Assembly: GCA_963969595.1 (NCBI GenBank)
Contig: OZ018412.1
Span: 5,334,501 to 5,398,500 of the forward strand
Reading direction: 5' to 3'
Origin: Neckera pumila
Lineage: Eukaryota; Streptophyta; Bryopsida; Hypnales; Neckeraceae
Length of the DNA stretch: 64,000 nt
The notes under the pieces are model-generated. The model did not search any database, was not told the origin of the DNA, and saw only the letters and a list, made by a program, of their open reading frames with translations. A program made the translations under genes and the position numbers. Below, in pieces: positions 35,282 to 48,676 of this stretch (position 1 is its first letter; every line of letters begins with the position of its first letter).

Positions 35282-37315
35282 TTTAAATGGATAGATGGAG
35301 TGACAACAATATCTACATGTCATTTATGCCACAAATTATTCAACAGTGAGCCAAGATGTCTTTAGGTGTCAAGCAGTTCATTTTATTAATATAATATATC
35401 ATAACTGATGGTTAGGGTTGGCATTCTTTTTCAATAATTAAATGAAGTTGGCAAATGTAATTTGGTAGATGCTTAAAACAAAAAAAATTCCATATAAGTT
35501 TTTGAAAATATAATATTTTATAAATTTGGGCGTCTATTTAAAAAAATATTATCGTTGATTCTAACCACCGGATAAAATAGATCAAATTACAAATTAGTCA
35601 AACATTAATTTCTTATTCAACGTAAGATTTCAAAATCTACAAAAATCAAATTCTTTAACGTTGGAAATCTATTTGTTGAATTTTAAACCACTTATTGGAG
35701 ACAAATTTTTTTTGTCTTTTATTCTTTATTCTTGATGATATTCAACTTACATAAATAATGTTGTGGTTTTAGGTCCCAGATAAGATCTCATTTGGTTTGT
35801 GGACCCGACTCTAATTTTTTCTATGTGAGAAATGGTAAGAATTAATTATTTACCGTAAATGATAAGTCATAAAATTTTGAACTCACACTTGGAATCAAAC
35901 ACTCTATTTCAACTATAGAAAGGTTGAATAATAAAAAATTAACCGACTTCAAAGTAAAAAGACAAATTTTTTATATTTGTCCACCAAGATAAAAAATATA
36001 GGAAATTTGTTCCATGGGTCCACAAAGAATAGATGAACTTTATTCTGCAAGGGCTAAAATTCATCTGGTATTGAAATATTTTTGCGGGTCATTTGCCACA
36101 TGAAGATGGATGGTAGATAAATGTACAATTCACTCCCTATTTTGTAATGGTTTAGTTTTTTGGTTCTATTTCTCTTCAAAATTTGGAGTCTTTTGATTCT
36201 AAATATGAATTTAAGTTTTCTAAATTTGATTATTTGGTCTTAAATAATAGGGGGAGCAACCACAGGGAACTTGGCCTTTATGGAGGTTAATGATATGATT
36301 ACTTGGCTTTCATAGAGAATACAAATCTTTCGCAAGTTTGGTGAGCTTTATCCTTGTATTTGAATTGTGCTGGCCACATTAATTTGTCAGTGAAGAGTCC
36401 CAATTTTTGCAATTTCCCCCAAGTTGAAAAGACCACAAGACTTAAAGAACTCTAACCCAAACCATATTTGGGTTGATCAAATGTCCATATTGTTTTTGAC
36501 TTTTGGTTGATTGATTGTTGTTTGGCATTTTTGCCTTGCAATAAAGTGTGAACAGAGGCCTTGAAGGGATGCATTCAATTACACAATGTTTCACAATTCA
36601 AAACAAGTCCAGTTTTATTTCCTTTGGTATTTGATGTCATTCCTTGATTGATCTTGTTTAGGTTGTGGTTTTGATCAAAGCTAGTTTTTGCTTTGAAGAG
36701 AATGATTTTGAATTTTAAAAGCAAAGATTTTTGTAATGATTATTTGTTTGCATTGAGTTGCAAATAAGAAGCGTTAGAGTAGTGATTGCAAAGTAATGGA
36801 AGCATACATTTTGGTGTAGTGAAGAGTTTCTACACATCAATAAATAAATGTAAAGATCCTATCTTTGAAGAAATGATTTCATATAAGGAGGAGTCTACAA
36901 CTCAAAGATATTAATAATTTATATGGTGTAATGAGACTCTCATTTCCGTTCGATGTGCAAGCATGGAGAATGGTGGTCACTTGTATGCACGTGCAACTTT
37001 GGGCATTCTTGTTCTTTGGAATTTATTACTTAAGATCAAATACAACAAGAGAAGGAACTTCTCCATGGCTTCGTTCACAATTCACAGCCAATTATCCTCA
37101 ATAATGGAATTGGCTGAGTATTATGCAATGTGATTTTGTGGCCTACTAGTGAAGGCTAGAGGTTGACTTTTTCCTATGAGCTTTTGTGGACTTATTTCAA
37201 GATAAAAGATTGTAGTATGAATCATTCAAATAATTTTTGAAAAATAAGTTGTCTTATGTGGATGACAGTAGTTGCAGAATCAAGATTTTTTTTTAAGATT
37301 GCAATTGTTGGAAAA
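35282..37315. other. Unassigned AT-rich intergenic DNA
   Basis: No coding frame above background and no recurring family noticed. Confidence 0.4.
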
Positions 37316-37319
37316 CTAA

Positions 37320-38176
37320 CCCCTAAAGTTCCTTGACTATGTTTTCACCCAAAACACACCAAAATTGCCATTTCTAGTACAAGTATCAAATTTTAGGGAA
37401 AAAAACCATTTTGGGATGCATGTAACCATAGGATCTTGTAGTAGACTGGTTTAAAAAAATCCTTTTTTTGACCCTGCAAAAAACAAGGCAGCTGCACTTC
37501 ACAAGGTCACATTTGTATGAAAAATGTCTACATTGGTGGTGCTTCTTTGGACTCATTCTTCAAGGCAAGTTGGCTACATGCTTGAAAAATTTCAAACCAT
37601 TTGGAATTGTACAACATGTAGGAATCTTTTTTTATATATACGTAGAAAGAAGTGGAGAACGATTCAAAATACAAAATTGTTAAGATTTTTGTTATGGAAT
37701 TGAAAAATGCCAATACTAATGTTTGTAATGTTATAATAAACAATCTACATCCTATGATTTTATTTTTTCCAAAATATTGAAAATTGAATTAAATAAAAGG
37801 AATTCAAAGTTTTTTTTTAGAGTAAAGGATCCAAAACTGCATGCAAACTAAAACTCTTCATAAATTTCATCTCATTAAAGCTTTCTACGTATATATAAAT
37901 CTAGAAAACCAACTTCAAAATTTCAAAATTATCAATTTTTTTCTAAAAAAAAGTGATTTTTGAAACTCTGCTTGGAATGTTCAACCGAGGAAAATAATAT
38001 ATATCATACAATAACTTTCAACCATGTAGTCAAAAGTTATGAAAACTTTTGGGCCTAAAAGAAAAACCTTGTCCCTATGTTGTATGAATATTTCAAAGAA
38101 AAAATAAAAATTCCATTTCTAGTGAGCTGCTCAAAATCGCTATGCTGCCAAAAAATGCAGCTTGATCCTTTAGGGG
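37320..38176 (+). mobile_element. TTAA element, family D copy 4 (857 bp)
   Basis: The right side is GATCCTTTAGGGG plus TTAA at 38177-38180. The left end CCCCTAAAGTTCCTTGACTA is preceded by CTAA, one base off TTAA. The interior follows family D (CCATAGGATCTTGTAG, AAACAAGGCAGCTGCACTTC). Confidence 0.75.
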
Positions 38177-38180
38177 TTAA

Positions 38181-39229
38181 TAAAAGTCAATGGGAATATT
38201 TGTAGTTGTGACTAGTAATGAGAAATCTCACTTTGCTGTGTATGTCTGTGTATATATCAACTAGTGTATTTCATCAACTCTATTAATAAATAGAAGTGTA
38301 TTCTATTGGACCAAACAAATCAAAAGCCCTAAAATACAATCATATCTTTATTTTCAACTTAAAGGCTCGATTCACTATCCGAGACAATCCTTGTGTGCTA
38401 ATTTAGGATATTTTTGGTATAAATTTTAGTTGACATTTAGCATTGGAGTGATTGCATGAAATATACAAGGAAATAAAAGAAGTTTAAGAAATTTTGTCTA
38501 CCAAATCTTATCCGTATTTTATTTTATTTAAAAAAAAAATTATTCCAAAAGCTATAGTACTTGAGTACTGTGGCCGTTTTGGAGCAGCTTAATTAAACTT
38601 CAAGCACTATTTTGAAGTATTTGAAAAACTCTCTCACAACAAAATCCATCCTATAGCCAACTTGGGATGGAAATCAATTTTGATTTGCACATTTGTACTT
38701 TACTCATTCAATTTTGGAGCTTTCATTTCATTTTTAATGATTATCAACCTAATGTTTAGGATATTTTATAAGTTCTACCAACTATTTTCATTTAACTCCC
38801 ATATTGCACCATTTTTTCAAGTACCAAGTCTTATTATTTTCTCTATTTTTCATTCTAAACAATTTTTTTGTAGATTTCTTCACTAGTCTTTTTTGATGTT
38901 TACAAATTACAACTGGTTTCTTTTTCATTTCCACTAGCTAACTTTGAGCTAGCGGTTGGTTTTCCCCAAATATTGTTTAGTCATCCATCTCTTGATCCTC
39001 CAAAGGTAATTTTTGAATGAAAAATCTCAAATTAAAAACAACAAGAAAAAACAAATGTTGCAGATTGAATTTTTTTTTTCACCAATGTTCGAGAAGTTTC
39101 TTTTGAGTTTTATTGGTTATTTTGTTTCAATTTCCAAATTGAAATGATCTTCCAAGTATAGAGTCCGGTTATTTTCTCTATTTTTCACTCAAAGTAGAAG
39201 TTTTATAAAAGAATTCAAATTGCAAACTC
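38181..39229. other. AT-rich DNA upstream of the FAM91 promoter
   Basis: A local direct similarity joins about 38800-38960 to 39110-39260 (CCAAGTATAGAGTC/CCAAGTACCAAGTC, TAACTTTGA, CCCCAA). This suggests an old partial duplication just upstream of FAM91. Confidence 0.4.
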
Positions 39230-39966
39230 ATGTTTTCCCCAATTCCATCAGCTAACTTTGAACCAGCCGCCGGTCCTTCCCAAACATTGTTTCGCCCCCC
39301 GAATTTTCACGTGCACGGTAATCCACGACCAGGCCGCGCGTTCCCGCACACGAGTACAGTCTTTGGGAACTTCTTCTCTCCCGAAGTCAGTCAGTCTAGC
39401 CAACCCTACTACTGTAGCGAGCAAGTTTCCTGGGTGTCACCAATCCCCGTGTCATAGTGATCGGCTGATCGCTTCTACTCCGGCTCTGATCCGTTGTATG
39501 GGAGGGGGAGCTGCCGTCGTCTTCTTCGAGCTTTCTTGCAGGGATCTGCCTTGTGTATTGGTGTGATTTTTGAGGGGCCGAGACGAGCGACTGAGACCAA
39601 GGATCGGAGGACGCTTACGAGCGAGGGCGACAGTGGAAGCTTGCGAGGTTGGTGAATTCCTCGTGTGAATTCCTGCTTTGGTGCTGTCTCTGGTGGTTTG
39701 TAGTTAAAGGGAATGTTGAATTTTGCTTTCTTACCCGGATTCTAGTATTTTTTAGTTTTAATATTTTTCTAGGTTTGGGTGATGAGATGGGTGTGTGCTT
39801 CATTCGGAGTGTTCGAATGGCGTGTCTGTATTGAATCGTGTACAAGCATATTGATGCAAGAGGCCATTCTTGATATTCCTCTGCATTTGTGTATTTTATA
39901 GAGAGGATTGAATGCAAACGTCGTGTGAACGACATCCAAGAATTTTGAAAAGCAGCTAGAGCGAAA
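39230..39966 (+). promoter_or_regulatory. Promoter and 5' leader of FAM91 gene
   Basis: GC content rises from about 39245 in a stretch without a supported ORF. A possible donor-like GTTGGTG follows GCGAG at about 39645, so a 5'-UTR intron is conceivable but not shown. The start codon at 39967 is in the context GAAAATGCAG and begins the conserved FAM91 N-terminus. Confidence 0.45.
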
Positions 39967-42900
39967 ATGCAGCATGCGGCGCCAAAAACAGAGGAGGATA
40001 TACTAGTGAAAGCGATCTTGGAGGACACGCCATGGGAGAAACTGCCCAAGCGCCTTAAGCTGACATTGATTCCTTCGAATGATGAGTATCAGAAGCGGTA
40101 AGGTTATGCCTGCATCTCAATCCAGCTTAGTCCTAGTATCTTGAGTTGTTTCATTGATTCATGTGCAGTTTTAATCACTGCGAGGAAATGAGGTTTTCCT
40201 TTGCGCTGTCTCTCAATTAGTTGTTGATTTGAAGACTGAAATCATGTTGATTCATTGTGTGTGGTGGCCACATACTTATTTGCGAGTATTGGAAATTTAT
40301 GCTGGTGCTTACAGCAGTGTTACGTGCTGGAGGACGTACTAATCGTAATTTGTTATTGATGGCCCGTTAGAGTGAAGGAATATTGCATCAAAAAACGTCT
40401 GAAGTGGAACGAGTGCGCAGCAAGTCATGCTTGCCGAGAAAATGAGTACTATGACGACCTCATCCGATACTTGCGAAAAAATCTTGGGGTTCGTATTCTT
40501 TGAAATTCGTATTATGGATAGTGGAGAGGGTTGCTCGGAGAGAATCTTGCTCAGTTGTAATAGCGACCCAATGGAATCACCCACTCGATTCATGAAGAAT
40601 CTTGGCAGCTATGACTCAGGGCAAATTTGTTGATTTCGTTTGTCGACGTATCCACTCTATTCACAAGGGAGTTCAGCTTGATTGATTTCCTCCAGATCGA
40701 AACGGACTTGTGTCTTGGCATGAAGAATTAGGGCTGAAGTTGTTAAGAAGGCGCATTACAAAGTTACAAAGGTGAAGAGTCTGATTTTTATAGTATGGGC
40801 GGGTTTGATTGTTTGACTCCATCAGTTGTTTCCATACCACCTATCGGAGAATGTCTGCCGAATTCTGCGCATCACACCCTTCCGCTACTACAACGGAATG
40901 CTATATGATGTGATGAAAAATGGTACGTTTTGTACCCGACATCTGTCCCCTCTAGTTGGAGTCATTAGCTTCATGTTGCTTCCGGTTTATTAGATGCTCT
41001 TTTTGTGTTTCTTTCCTTTGAGGACTGTTTAAGAGTAGAGATCTACGGGCTCATAGATGCATGACATCCACTTGAGCAGAGGTCAGAATAGAAAAGTATA
41101 CTGCCAAACACCTAGTCGTTCTGGTAGGGAGGCTCATTGACAGCTGTATCGCTCATTTGATGTAGAATTTAGCGTTCACTCGGAAGTTGGCTTTCTTTGC
41201 AGAGCAGTCATATGATTCAATTCCCAACTTTACGGCAGCAGATATCTTAAGGCTTACTGGTATTGGTCGGAACGAGTATATTGATATAATGAACAAATGT
41301 CGCGCTAAGGTAAAGCCATTCAGGACTACCTATCTCCTGCTTTCATACATTGCGCAAACTATCAATGTATTATTTGTCTTGTCTAGTGATTTATATCTAG
41401 ATGCGCTGTTCCCCAAATATCAATCTTGTAACATATGAAGTGTACACATATATATCTGCTCTTCTAGGGTAATGTTGATGTCTACGTAATTCTGCAGCAT
41501 AATCATCCAACGGGCTTTTTCTGTTTTCGTCATGTGAAATTTTCTAACCACCATTATTATGTCTATCCTGACATTATTTGTGGATTTGATTCAGAAGTTA
41601 ATGTGGAAGCTCAATAAGTCCATAGTTAAAGAAATGTTGCCGACGCAACCAGTTGACTTCCGCATGGAGCCGTGGTGGGTTGTTTGTTTTGTCAATTTGA
41701 CCACTGATGAATATCGGGTAAATTTGAGAATATCTCATTCTTGGACCTTAATTTCTTCTACTTTCAAGTATGAAACATATATAATGAAAATAGCCTGTTA
41801 GCTTATGATGTTTTCTTAGTTTGTTTGGAGCTTGCCTCTTGGGTACAAAATTTTTCTTTCCATGAGAAGATAGAAACGCACTATTTTCTGGAGTTCTACG
41901 ATGGTGCTCTGAGAGGTATTTCATGCCATGGCGTAGAAATTGTCGGAGGAGGAGATGGCTGTCATCAGTGGAGGAGATGGAAATAATAGCGATCGTTTAG
42001 GCAAGGAAGGTGTCAACCTTGTTGGTGAAGTCGACATAGATGTGGTGCGTTCCCTTTATCGACGAGGCTTGATCTACTTGGACGTTCCAGTGTATTCGGA
42101 CGATCACTTTCAAGGTACTTCCTTGTCTCCCTCTCGTCCAGGCATGTATTGTTCATGGCGTTCCTGCTGGTATGGTTGCTTGGATGCGTTATTCTGACTT
42201 TCTTTCCCAAGCTGTTTTGACATTTTACAGGCAGCTTCTTAGAGTTTTATAATCTATCTGATTTTTAGCTGCTCGTGACCAGATGTATTAGATTGTCATT
42301 TAGTTTTCCAAGTGCAAGTTTTATAATATTGTTTTTGTGTAATATTGAACTATGTTATGTCTACATGGAGTATGAAGATGCTATAGCAGAGGGATGTGCT
42401 TGCGTGTGGTCTTTGTAACTGAGTTGATGTGCACAGCTATGATTCACTGCACTGTTTTCTTGGGCTTTCTGGAGAAGCGTATACGTTCGATCACTCATCT
42501 ACGTTCTCTCTGATTCTGCAGTGTCCACTTTGGAGGGTTTTGTTTCAAATCGAAACCAACAGTATGAGGATCCAACAGAAGAGTGAGTTCATTTTTCTTG
42601 AGCATCATTTGGTTTATATTGATATAACTCTCAAGAGACTGCTTTTAACAACTATAGTGGTGCACACATAGGGCTACTTTGATTCTGCTAAATCAGACCC
42701 CGCCAAGTTGAAATTCACATGTAATTAATTGAAAGTTTTCGTATAATAGTCTGATTCTCTCATGTGCCGATTCTTTGTCAATTAATATCAATGCTCAATT
42801 CATGAGTCACAGGCCCCATGTTTATACGAGGACATGATTTGGAAGATGGATTATTGTCTTCAGAGATGAACGTTATCTCTTCTAGAGGAGAAATGACGAG

Positions 42901-45065
42901 ACAGCAAGTGTCCTCATCATTTGACGTCTAGGTAGCCCGGGATCTGTAGTCCGGTCAATTAATGTTAGCTCAAACTTGCGTGAAATAAACTTATCTGATC
43001 ATCGTCATGGATCTTCAGGCTTTTGTATTCCGTATTTGTCGCTTCTAGTGAGCAAACAACTGTAGCAGAACTTGCGCAAACTCTTCAAGCCAACCTTGAG
43101 CAACTTCAATATGCAGTGGCTTTGGCTTCGCGATTGGGATGGGCAAAGAAGTACCTCGACCCAGTTTCTTTTTTACAGGACACAGGGATATCTGAATCTC
43201 CTCGAAGTGTTGTTGGGGACGATCGACTTATTAGCCCATTCAGCAGCCCATCACGAGTAACTCCGTCAGAGCCATCAGATTTAGACGTGATGAAGGGTCA
43301 CGCTGGCTTGACGCGGTTTGCCTTTATGGTGGATGCCAACCTTACGTCCTATTTGATGATGGGTTCTCTCTCTCCTGGTTTGAATCTCACCTTCATCCAA
43401 GCTATGCTATTATTTATATTGAACCTACTCGTAATCCAAGTCAGTTGGAAAAAATAATTATTTTTTGCACCTTTTATTGAATTTGCAGGTCTAAAGGGCC
43501 ATGCGGTAACACTATATGAGGCTGGAAAGCTTGGGGATTCTAGTGTTACTGACATGTGTGAGGATCTTCAACAAGTGGAAGGGACAAAAATGGAAGGAGA
43601 GCTGCAACAATTTGCTGATCATGCTTTTAGCCTTCGTCATGCTCTAGAATGTTTGAGGTCTCAAGACACCAATTTGGAAGTTGAGGAGGAAGAAACAAGT
43701 GGTTTTAGTGGGTTCGTGCTAGAGCCCGACAGTCCTCGAGACGGAGATGAGCTGCTACAGTTGGGACAGTTGGTCGAGCCAAGTGCTGACAATATTGAAG
43801 CGGACCACCGCTTAGCTGCTGAGAGTGCTGCAGAAACTGCGAAAGAAACTGCAGAAACCTCGTCAAATCTTCTCGCCACTCTCAGTCTAGGCGAGAGAAT
43901 CTCTTCAAAGGACAATCTGCAGTCCCGCAAGCCCACTTCCCGTGTTGATGTAATCCGGATAGAAAGCTTGCAAGACCTCGCTTCAGCGACGATGCAACGA
44001 GTTTTACGGAGAGATTATGATGTGGTTGTGTCCATGATTCCACTGCCTTCGCCTCCTTCTGTTTCCTCGGCAGATGGTCTCGGCCCTGTACATTTCGGTC
44101 CTCCATCCCGTGCATCCATCTCTCCCTGGATGAAGCTTTTGTTATATCATACAGCAGGATTAGGGCCCATATCTGTTGCGTTGATCAAAGGTCAGCGGTT
44201 TAGAATCCTGCCTCCTCCTCTAGCAGGTTGTGCAAAAGCTCTTCTGTGGACCTGGGATGGTACTGGTGTCAACGGTCTTGGAGGCAAATCCGAAGGCACG
44301 TTGGTAGAAGGGAATATCCTGCTGCATTGCGTGAATGCTTTATTAAAGCATTGTGCTTTACTGATCCAACCTTTTCCGACGGCCTACTTGGATTCTGGAG
44401 GCTCTAGAAGGCCTGTAGAAAGAAATATTCCCCTCCCTCTTTGTGAGTCCTCCGACAAGTCGGAATGGCCCGTCCGACCATCGATCGTTCAGGCTACTAA
44501 AGAACTGGCTCTTCAGACCTGTGCAGGTTACATTCGATTGGTACAGGTCCCACAAATAGAAGGTACTGCTGATAGCCAAAACTCGCAAGGCGGCAAGGGA
44601 AACAACAGGGAGTGGGTTCCTCAAAGTATTGAGTTTGGAGTTCCACTTTTTGATACAGGGCTATGCAAAAGCGTATGTCGAGGGGTGATCCAGTCGCACC
44701 TTTTTTCGTCGACTTCTCTCATGGTGCACCGACAAGCCATGCATGATCTCCAGCGACGTTTACGAGACTTCATCATGGATTATCAAGCGGCCGGCTCCAA
44801 AGCAAGTTCAGCATATGCTGTAGGACTCGAACCGAATCAGGATGTAAACCAATCTCTCTTGCGCAACAGTTCCAGTGGGTTATCCAGGCTGAAACTCCTG
44901 GATGAAGAGGATTCCAGTGACGTTCCTTTACCTGGTGTGAACCTTCTCTTTGATGGCACTTCCCTGGAGCCACTCCATTTGGACCGTTGTCTCCAGGGCA
45001 GACTCCCGGCTCGTTTGGTGGTTGCAGCAGGTGTTGCCACTGAAACATTAAGGGCCGTCTATTGA
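39967..45065 (+). CDS. FAM91 family protein, 9 exons, 916 aa
   Basis: Exons 39967-40097, 40371-40488, 40826-40922, 41203-41309, 41595-41717, 41937-42114, 42522-42582, 43019-43377 and 43489-45065. The sum is 2751 nt, exactly 917 codons with stop. The N-terminus ([21 protein letters not shown]) and blocks such as [32 protein letters not shown] and [11 protein letters not shown] are typical FAM91_N. The large last exon has the FAM91_C blocks [32 protein letters not shown] and [12 protein letters not shown]. In animals FAM91A1 works with TBC1D23 and WDR11 in tethering endosome-derived vesicles at the trans-Golgi; the plant role is poorly defined, so function here is by family. At 916 aa it is somewhat shorter than seed-plant homologues of about 1000 aa as I recall them. 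The difference lies in the variable Ser/Glu-rich linker. Intron 2 has a weak donor (GTTCGT), but the joined frame LG|LFPY fits the family. Confidence 0.93.
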
Positions 45066-45839
45066 TTCTCGTACGTCATTGTAATGCTCCTAATTTCAGG
45101 TACCGGGTTGGCTAGCCCACTGGTGATATGCATTCGGAGTGGCTGTTTGCTTCTCCTGATGTGGTCTCCTGTTGATCTACTCCCGTGGTTCGGCATTTGA
45201 AATGTAGGATTTTTCCTTTCATGTAAGTCGGCTGTAAGAGAACCGTCCATAGTCAAGGATGGAATTAAACGTAGTGGATAAGCTTGACGGCGATTCCCTT
45301 GCATTCAAGCAGTTGAGTAGATAGGACTCTATTTTTTGTCAGTCCAAGTCAACTGCCAGGAGTAGAAACTGAACGAACTGCTGGCGGAGAAGGTGATCTA
45401 CAAGGTCTTTGGAGGAGATATGTTTTGGAACTGAGGTTCTCCTTCTCGTGTTGGTGAGACTCGAACGAAATTCAGAAATTTCAAATTCATCACTTTTGAG
45501 TGTAATTGCTCACCTTCATCAGCTCCCTAGAAGGTAACGAGAGTGCTGTAATTGATTTGTCAGGTTCTGTCTAGTCTTGATGATATGAGTTTTTGCAGTT
45601 AACTTACACAAGGCACGTTCAAAAGCAAAGGTCAGAGAAGTCTCAGACATAGTGGTGCACTACCGTGATTTGCTACAATAGGATATTTAACCCAATCAAG
45701 TCTTGTACGGAGTAATATTTTCGGGGTTGTTTGTGACACAAATGGGACCGCTTTATACGACTCAATCAATACAACGAACGGTTTACACTGAAACCAAGAT
45801 GGCAGAAGCCTCAACTACACAAAATAGTGAAATTAGGTT
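45066..45839 (+). other. FAM91 3' flank
   Basis: Probably 3' UTR followed by intergenic DNA. No further coding exon fits the FAM91 family after the TGA at 45065. Confidence 0.45.
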
Positions 45840-46567
45840 GCCTTAAAGTTGGGGAAGGCGGATGAGCCTTGCCGCCTTGGGTCTCAGAAATCCAATGGCG
45901 TCCTCCTCAGCAAGGACCCCGCTCATCTTCGAGCAGGTGGCGTGGTCCAGTACCGGCCCAGATTGGGTCTGCTGTAGCTTCCACCGCCATGAATGCCCGC
46001 CCCGCTCCCAGCACAGCCGCACAGCATCCAACGTAGGCAGGGCCCCGCCTGTGCCACAGGGAGACGGCAGCGCAAACGCCGGCCGTCACTGCAGAGGCGT
46101 CCGGCCTGTCTGGCTCCACACCAGTCCAGTAACTTCACTCCATGACAGCAGCGCAGCGCTTCTTCTCTCCCACAATGCCACCACCAAATCCCATGTTCCA
46201 GCACTAGCTTCCTAATAAGCTTCCTAACAAGCTTATTGCATCCCCCTCGTCAGCTTCTACTGCACCTGATTTTGTCCAATCCTCCCTCCCATGCGCTTCT
46301 GCTCGGGGGCCGGGCTTGATTGATCAGTAGTGCTGGGCGGCTTCGCAGCGACGTTGGGTTGCCTGGGGCGGGGCATGAGCAGCACTGGAGGGGGGTTGTC
46401 AATGGAGGCGCGGCTCCCAGGTCGAGCTTTTCGCCTGGTTGGGCTTCTGGTTCTGGTGGGGCGAAAGGCTGGCGGGGCGTACCATCCGATGGGGTGGGGG
46501 CTGGGGCTGGGGAGGACGAGGGGCTGCTACATGGCACCCTAGTACTAAAGGCGCCTCCAAGCTGGCG
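45840..46567 (+). promoter_or_regulatory. GC-rich promoter/5' leader of HPt gene
   Basis: A GC-rich island starts near 45850 and runs into the HPt first exon. Open frames occur on both strands but none resembles a known family, and they are expected in GC-rich DNA. In-frame sequence upstream of 46568 contains no earlier ATG, which supports the chosen start. G-rich tracts lie at 46440-46520. Confidence 0.4.
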
Positions 46568-48676
46568 ATGGCGGAGGAGCCGCCGGCGGCGAAGCCACCC
46601 GTGGGGATGGTGCCGGTGGGGGTGCCGCTGCCGGCGAAGGAAGAGGAGCAGCCCGTGGAGGCGAAAGAAGAGGAGTTCGTGAAGGAGAAAGAAGAGGAGC
46701 CCGTGATGGAAGAAGAGCCGGATGTGGAGGAGCTTCTGGTGCAGTATCAGGATGCGGTGGATAGTATGCTCAATGAGGTAGGCCTTGAAAGTAATGCGCT
46801 TGGGAAATGCTGGTTTGGAGGATGGGATTTTAGGGTTGGGGTAGACGGGATGCGTGTGGATGGGGCTAGATTGAGTAAGGTAGAGGCTCCATTAATCAGA
46901 CAGTAAGTGCAGTAGAGGCTCCACCATGGACTATACAGGTCGAGCTTTGAATTGGGCTAATTGGGAAAATATATGATCTAGGGACATTTAGTTTTTGGCA
47001 ATGGATTTCTTATTGATCACAGGCTGAATGTGCAAAGTTCTAGATGAAAAAATTGCTTAGGTGGTTACAGAGAAAGGATCAAAGTTCACCTGTATGGGGA
47101 ATGGAACCTCTCCCTATCTTACGGGATGGGGAATAGAGACCTTACATTGATGGGTGGTCTCTTTGGGGGAGTTGCCAGGGTATTTTGGATGAGCAGTTCA
47201 GTCAGCTTCAGATGTTGCAAGATGAAAGCAACCCTGATTTCGTGGAGGAGGTGGTGACTCTGTTTTTCAATGACTCCGAGACGCTTCTGGAAAATCTTTC
47301 GGGATCGCTGTGTGGCTTCTGGACCTGGATCTGAAACATGATCGTTTGAAGAAGAATCTATTGTGTGTGTAGTGGCGCAGGAGGATAATCTAGGGTACTA
47401 ATTGGAGGTTTTGGTAATCGGAATTTGCAGGAAGAAAGATCCTGTGGATTACAAGGTTGTGGACGGTTATGTTCATACATTCAAAGGCAGCAGCTCCAGG
47501 TATAGTTTTACTAGGGCATGACTCTATGGGTTAGCTAGCAGGAAACGTGTCTCTATGGGCTTCCCTGTATGTAACTTTCTTGACGTTGCTGACCTTTGAA
47601 GTTGTTCCCATAGGATCATGTCTTGAATGTAAATGAAACTCTTTTCTAGTGGGTCTTGTCCTGATCCAATATCATTTATACTGGATTCCAAGTAGAATCG
47701 TAATGCCAACTTCTTGGTATGTATTATTGTGTGAGCCTGTTTTTGGCACGGGGTTTGAAATACCCATTCACTAGTTGGAAATAGAGTGGGGCACATTAGA
47801 GTGCTATGTGTTACTCAATGGGTAGCTAATCTATCTGCGTGGCGTGTTTCAGTATTGGTGCGCAACGAGTAATGAAGACGTGCATCACTTTCCGATATTG
47901 TTGTGATAAGGGAGATATGCAAGGGTAAGTGTTGATGTTAGCAGTGAGTACTTTCTGTAAATTAATATATGATGCCTTGAATTTCTGCATCAATTGGAAA
48001 TGACTGTAAGCATTGTATTGCAGGTGTCTTGATCACCTAGTGAAGGTGAAAGAGGAGTTCAGTATTGTCAAATCTAAACTTGGAAAAATGCTCGAGGTAT
48101 TTGCTACCACCAGTGTATATCTGATATTAGTGCTCATTATTTTGGCATGGAAGACTATGGGATATGTTGATTTTTTATGCGTTCTTTAAGTCCCCAAGCG
48201 AAAAAAGAGAGCTTTGTCATCGTAGCGAACAGTTAATTATTCTAACTTCCGAAACATTTTTCTATAATTCAGAATTGTAGTGTATGATCTCTTCTTCTAT
48301 GGGTACATTTTGTTACCTTCCGTGAAGCTTCCTAATTGATTCATTTTACCTCCTAAAGATTAAGCGGCCTCTTTTGGCCATGTGGACACGTAAGGGTTAC
48401 AAAATGTCATCGGGCACCATTATGTAGCTTGTACACTGAAGCTGTTTGGGATTTGTTCAATTTTTTGGGGGCCATCAACAGATGTTTACCTGGAACCTAA
48501 TGAATAGGACGTTAGGTGTCGAAGGCTCTACTACTTTACTATTGTGGCCTTAAGCTATGCATGCCAATGTGCTCTTCAATTTGTCACATCCCTACGTTTT
48601 TAAGCATGTGTTGATAAATTTGGTGGTGCAGCTGGAGAAACGAATTGTGGCTGCTGGAGGCGTTATTCCTTCTTAG
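46568..48676 (+). CDS. Histidine-containing phosphotransfer (AHP-type) protein, 6 exons, 199 aa
   Basis: Exons 46568-46777, 47179-47309, 47431-47499, 47853-47924, 48024-48096 and 48632-48676; total 600 nt. Plant HPt proteins relay phosphate from hybrid sensor kinases (cytokinin receptors) to response regulators, moving between cytoplasm and nucleus. The core reads [21 protein letters not shown], then [17 protein letters not shown], then the phospho-acceptor block [20 protein letters not shown] with His129, and ends in [14 protein letters not shown]. It aligns without gaps to Arabidopsis AHPs recalled from memory. Two things are unusual. About 55 acidic, Pro/Val/Glu-rich residues (repeated KEEE) precede the usual start, making it longer than the common 150 aa. 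The residue after the active His is Thr, where Gln is usual. The exon 2 donor (CT|GTGTGG) is weak, but it is the choice that keeps frame and length. Confidence 0.92.

Noticed and set aside
40630..40730. [20 protein letters not shown] frame in FAM91 intron 2, vaguely like the VCRVMRL block
   Set aside because: The true block ([22 protein letters not shown]) lies in exon 3 at 40826-40922, and the intronic frame stops soon after.
45862..46537. Several 70-120 codon frames on both strands upstream of the HPt gene
   Set aside because: GC-rich DNA with no conserved motif; more likely promoter and leader.
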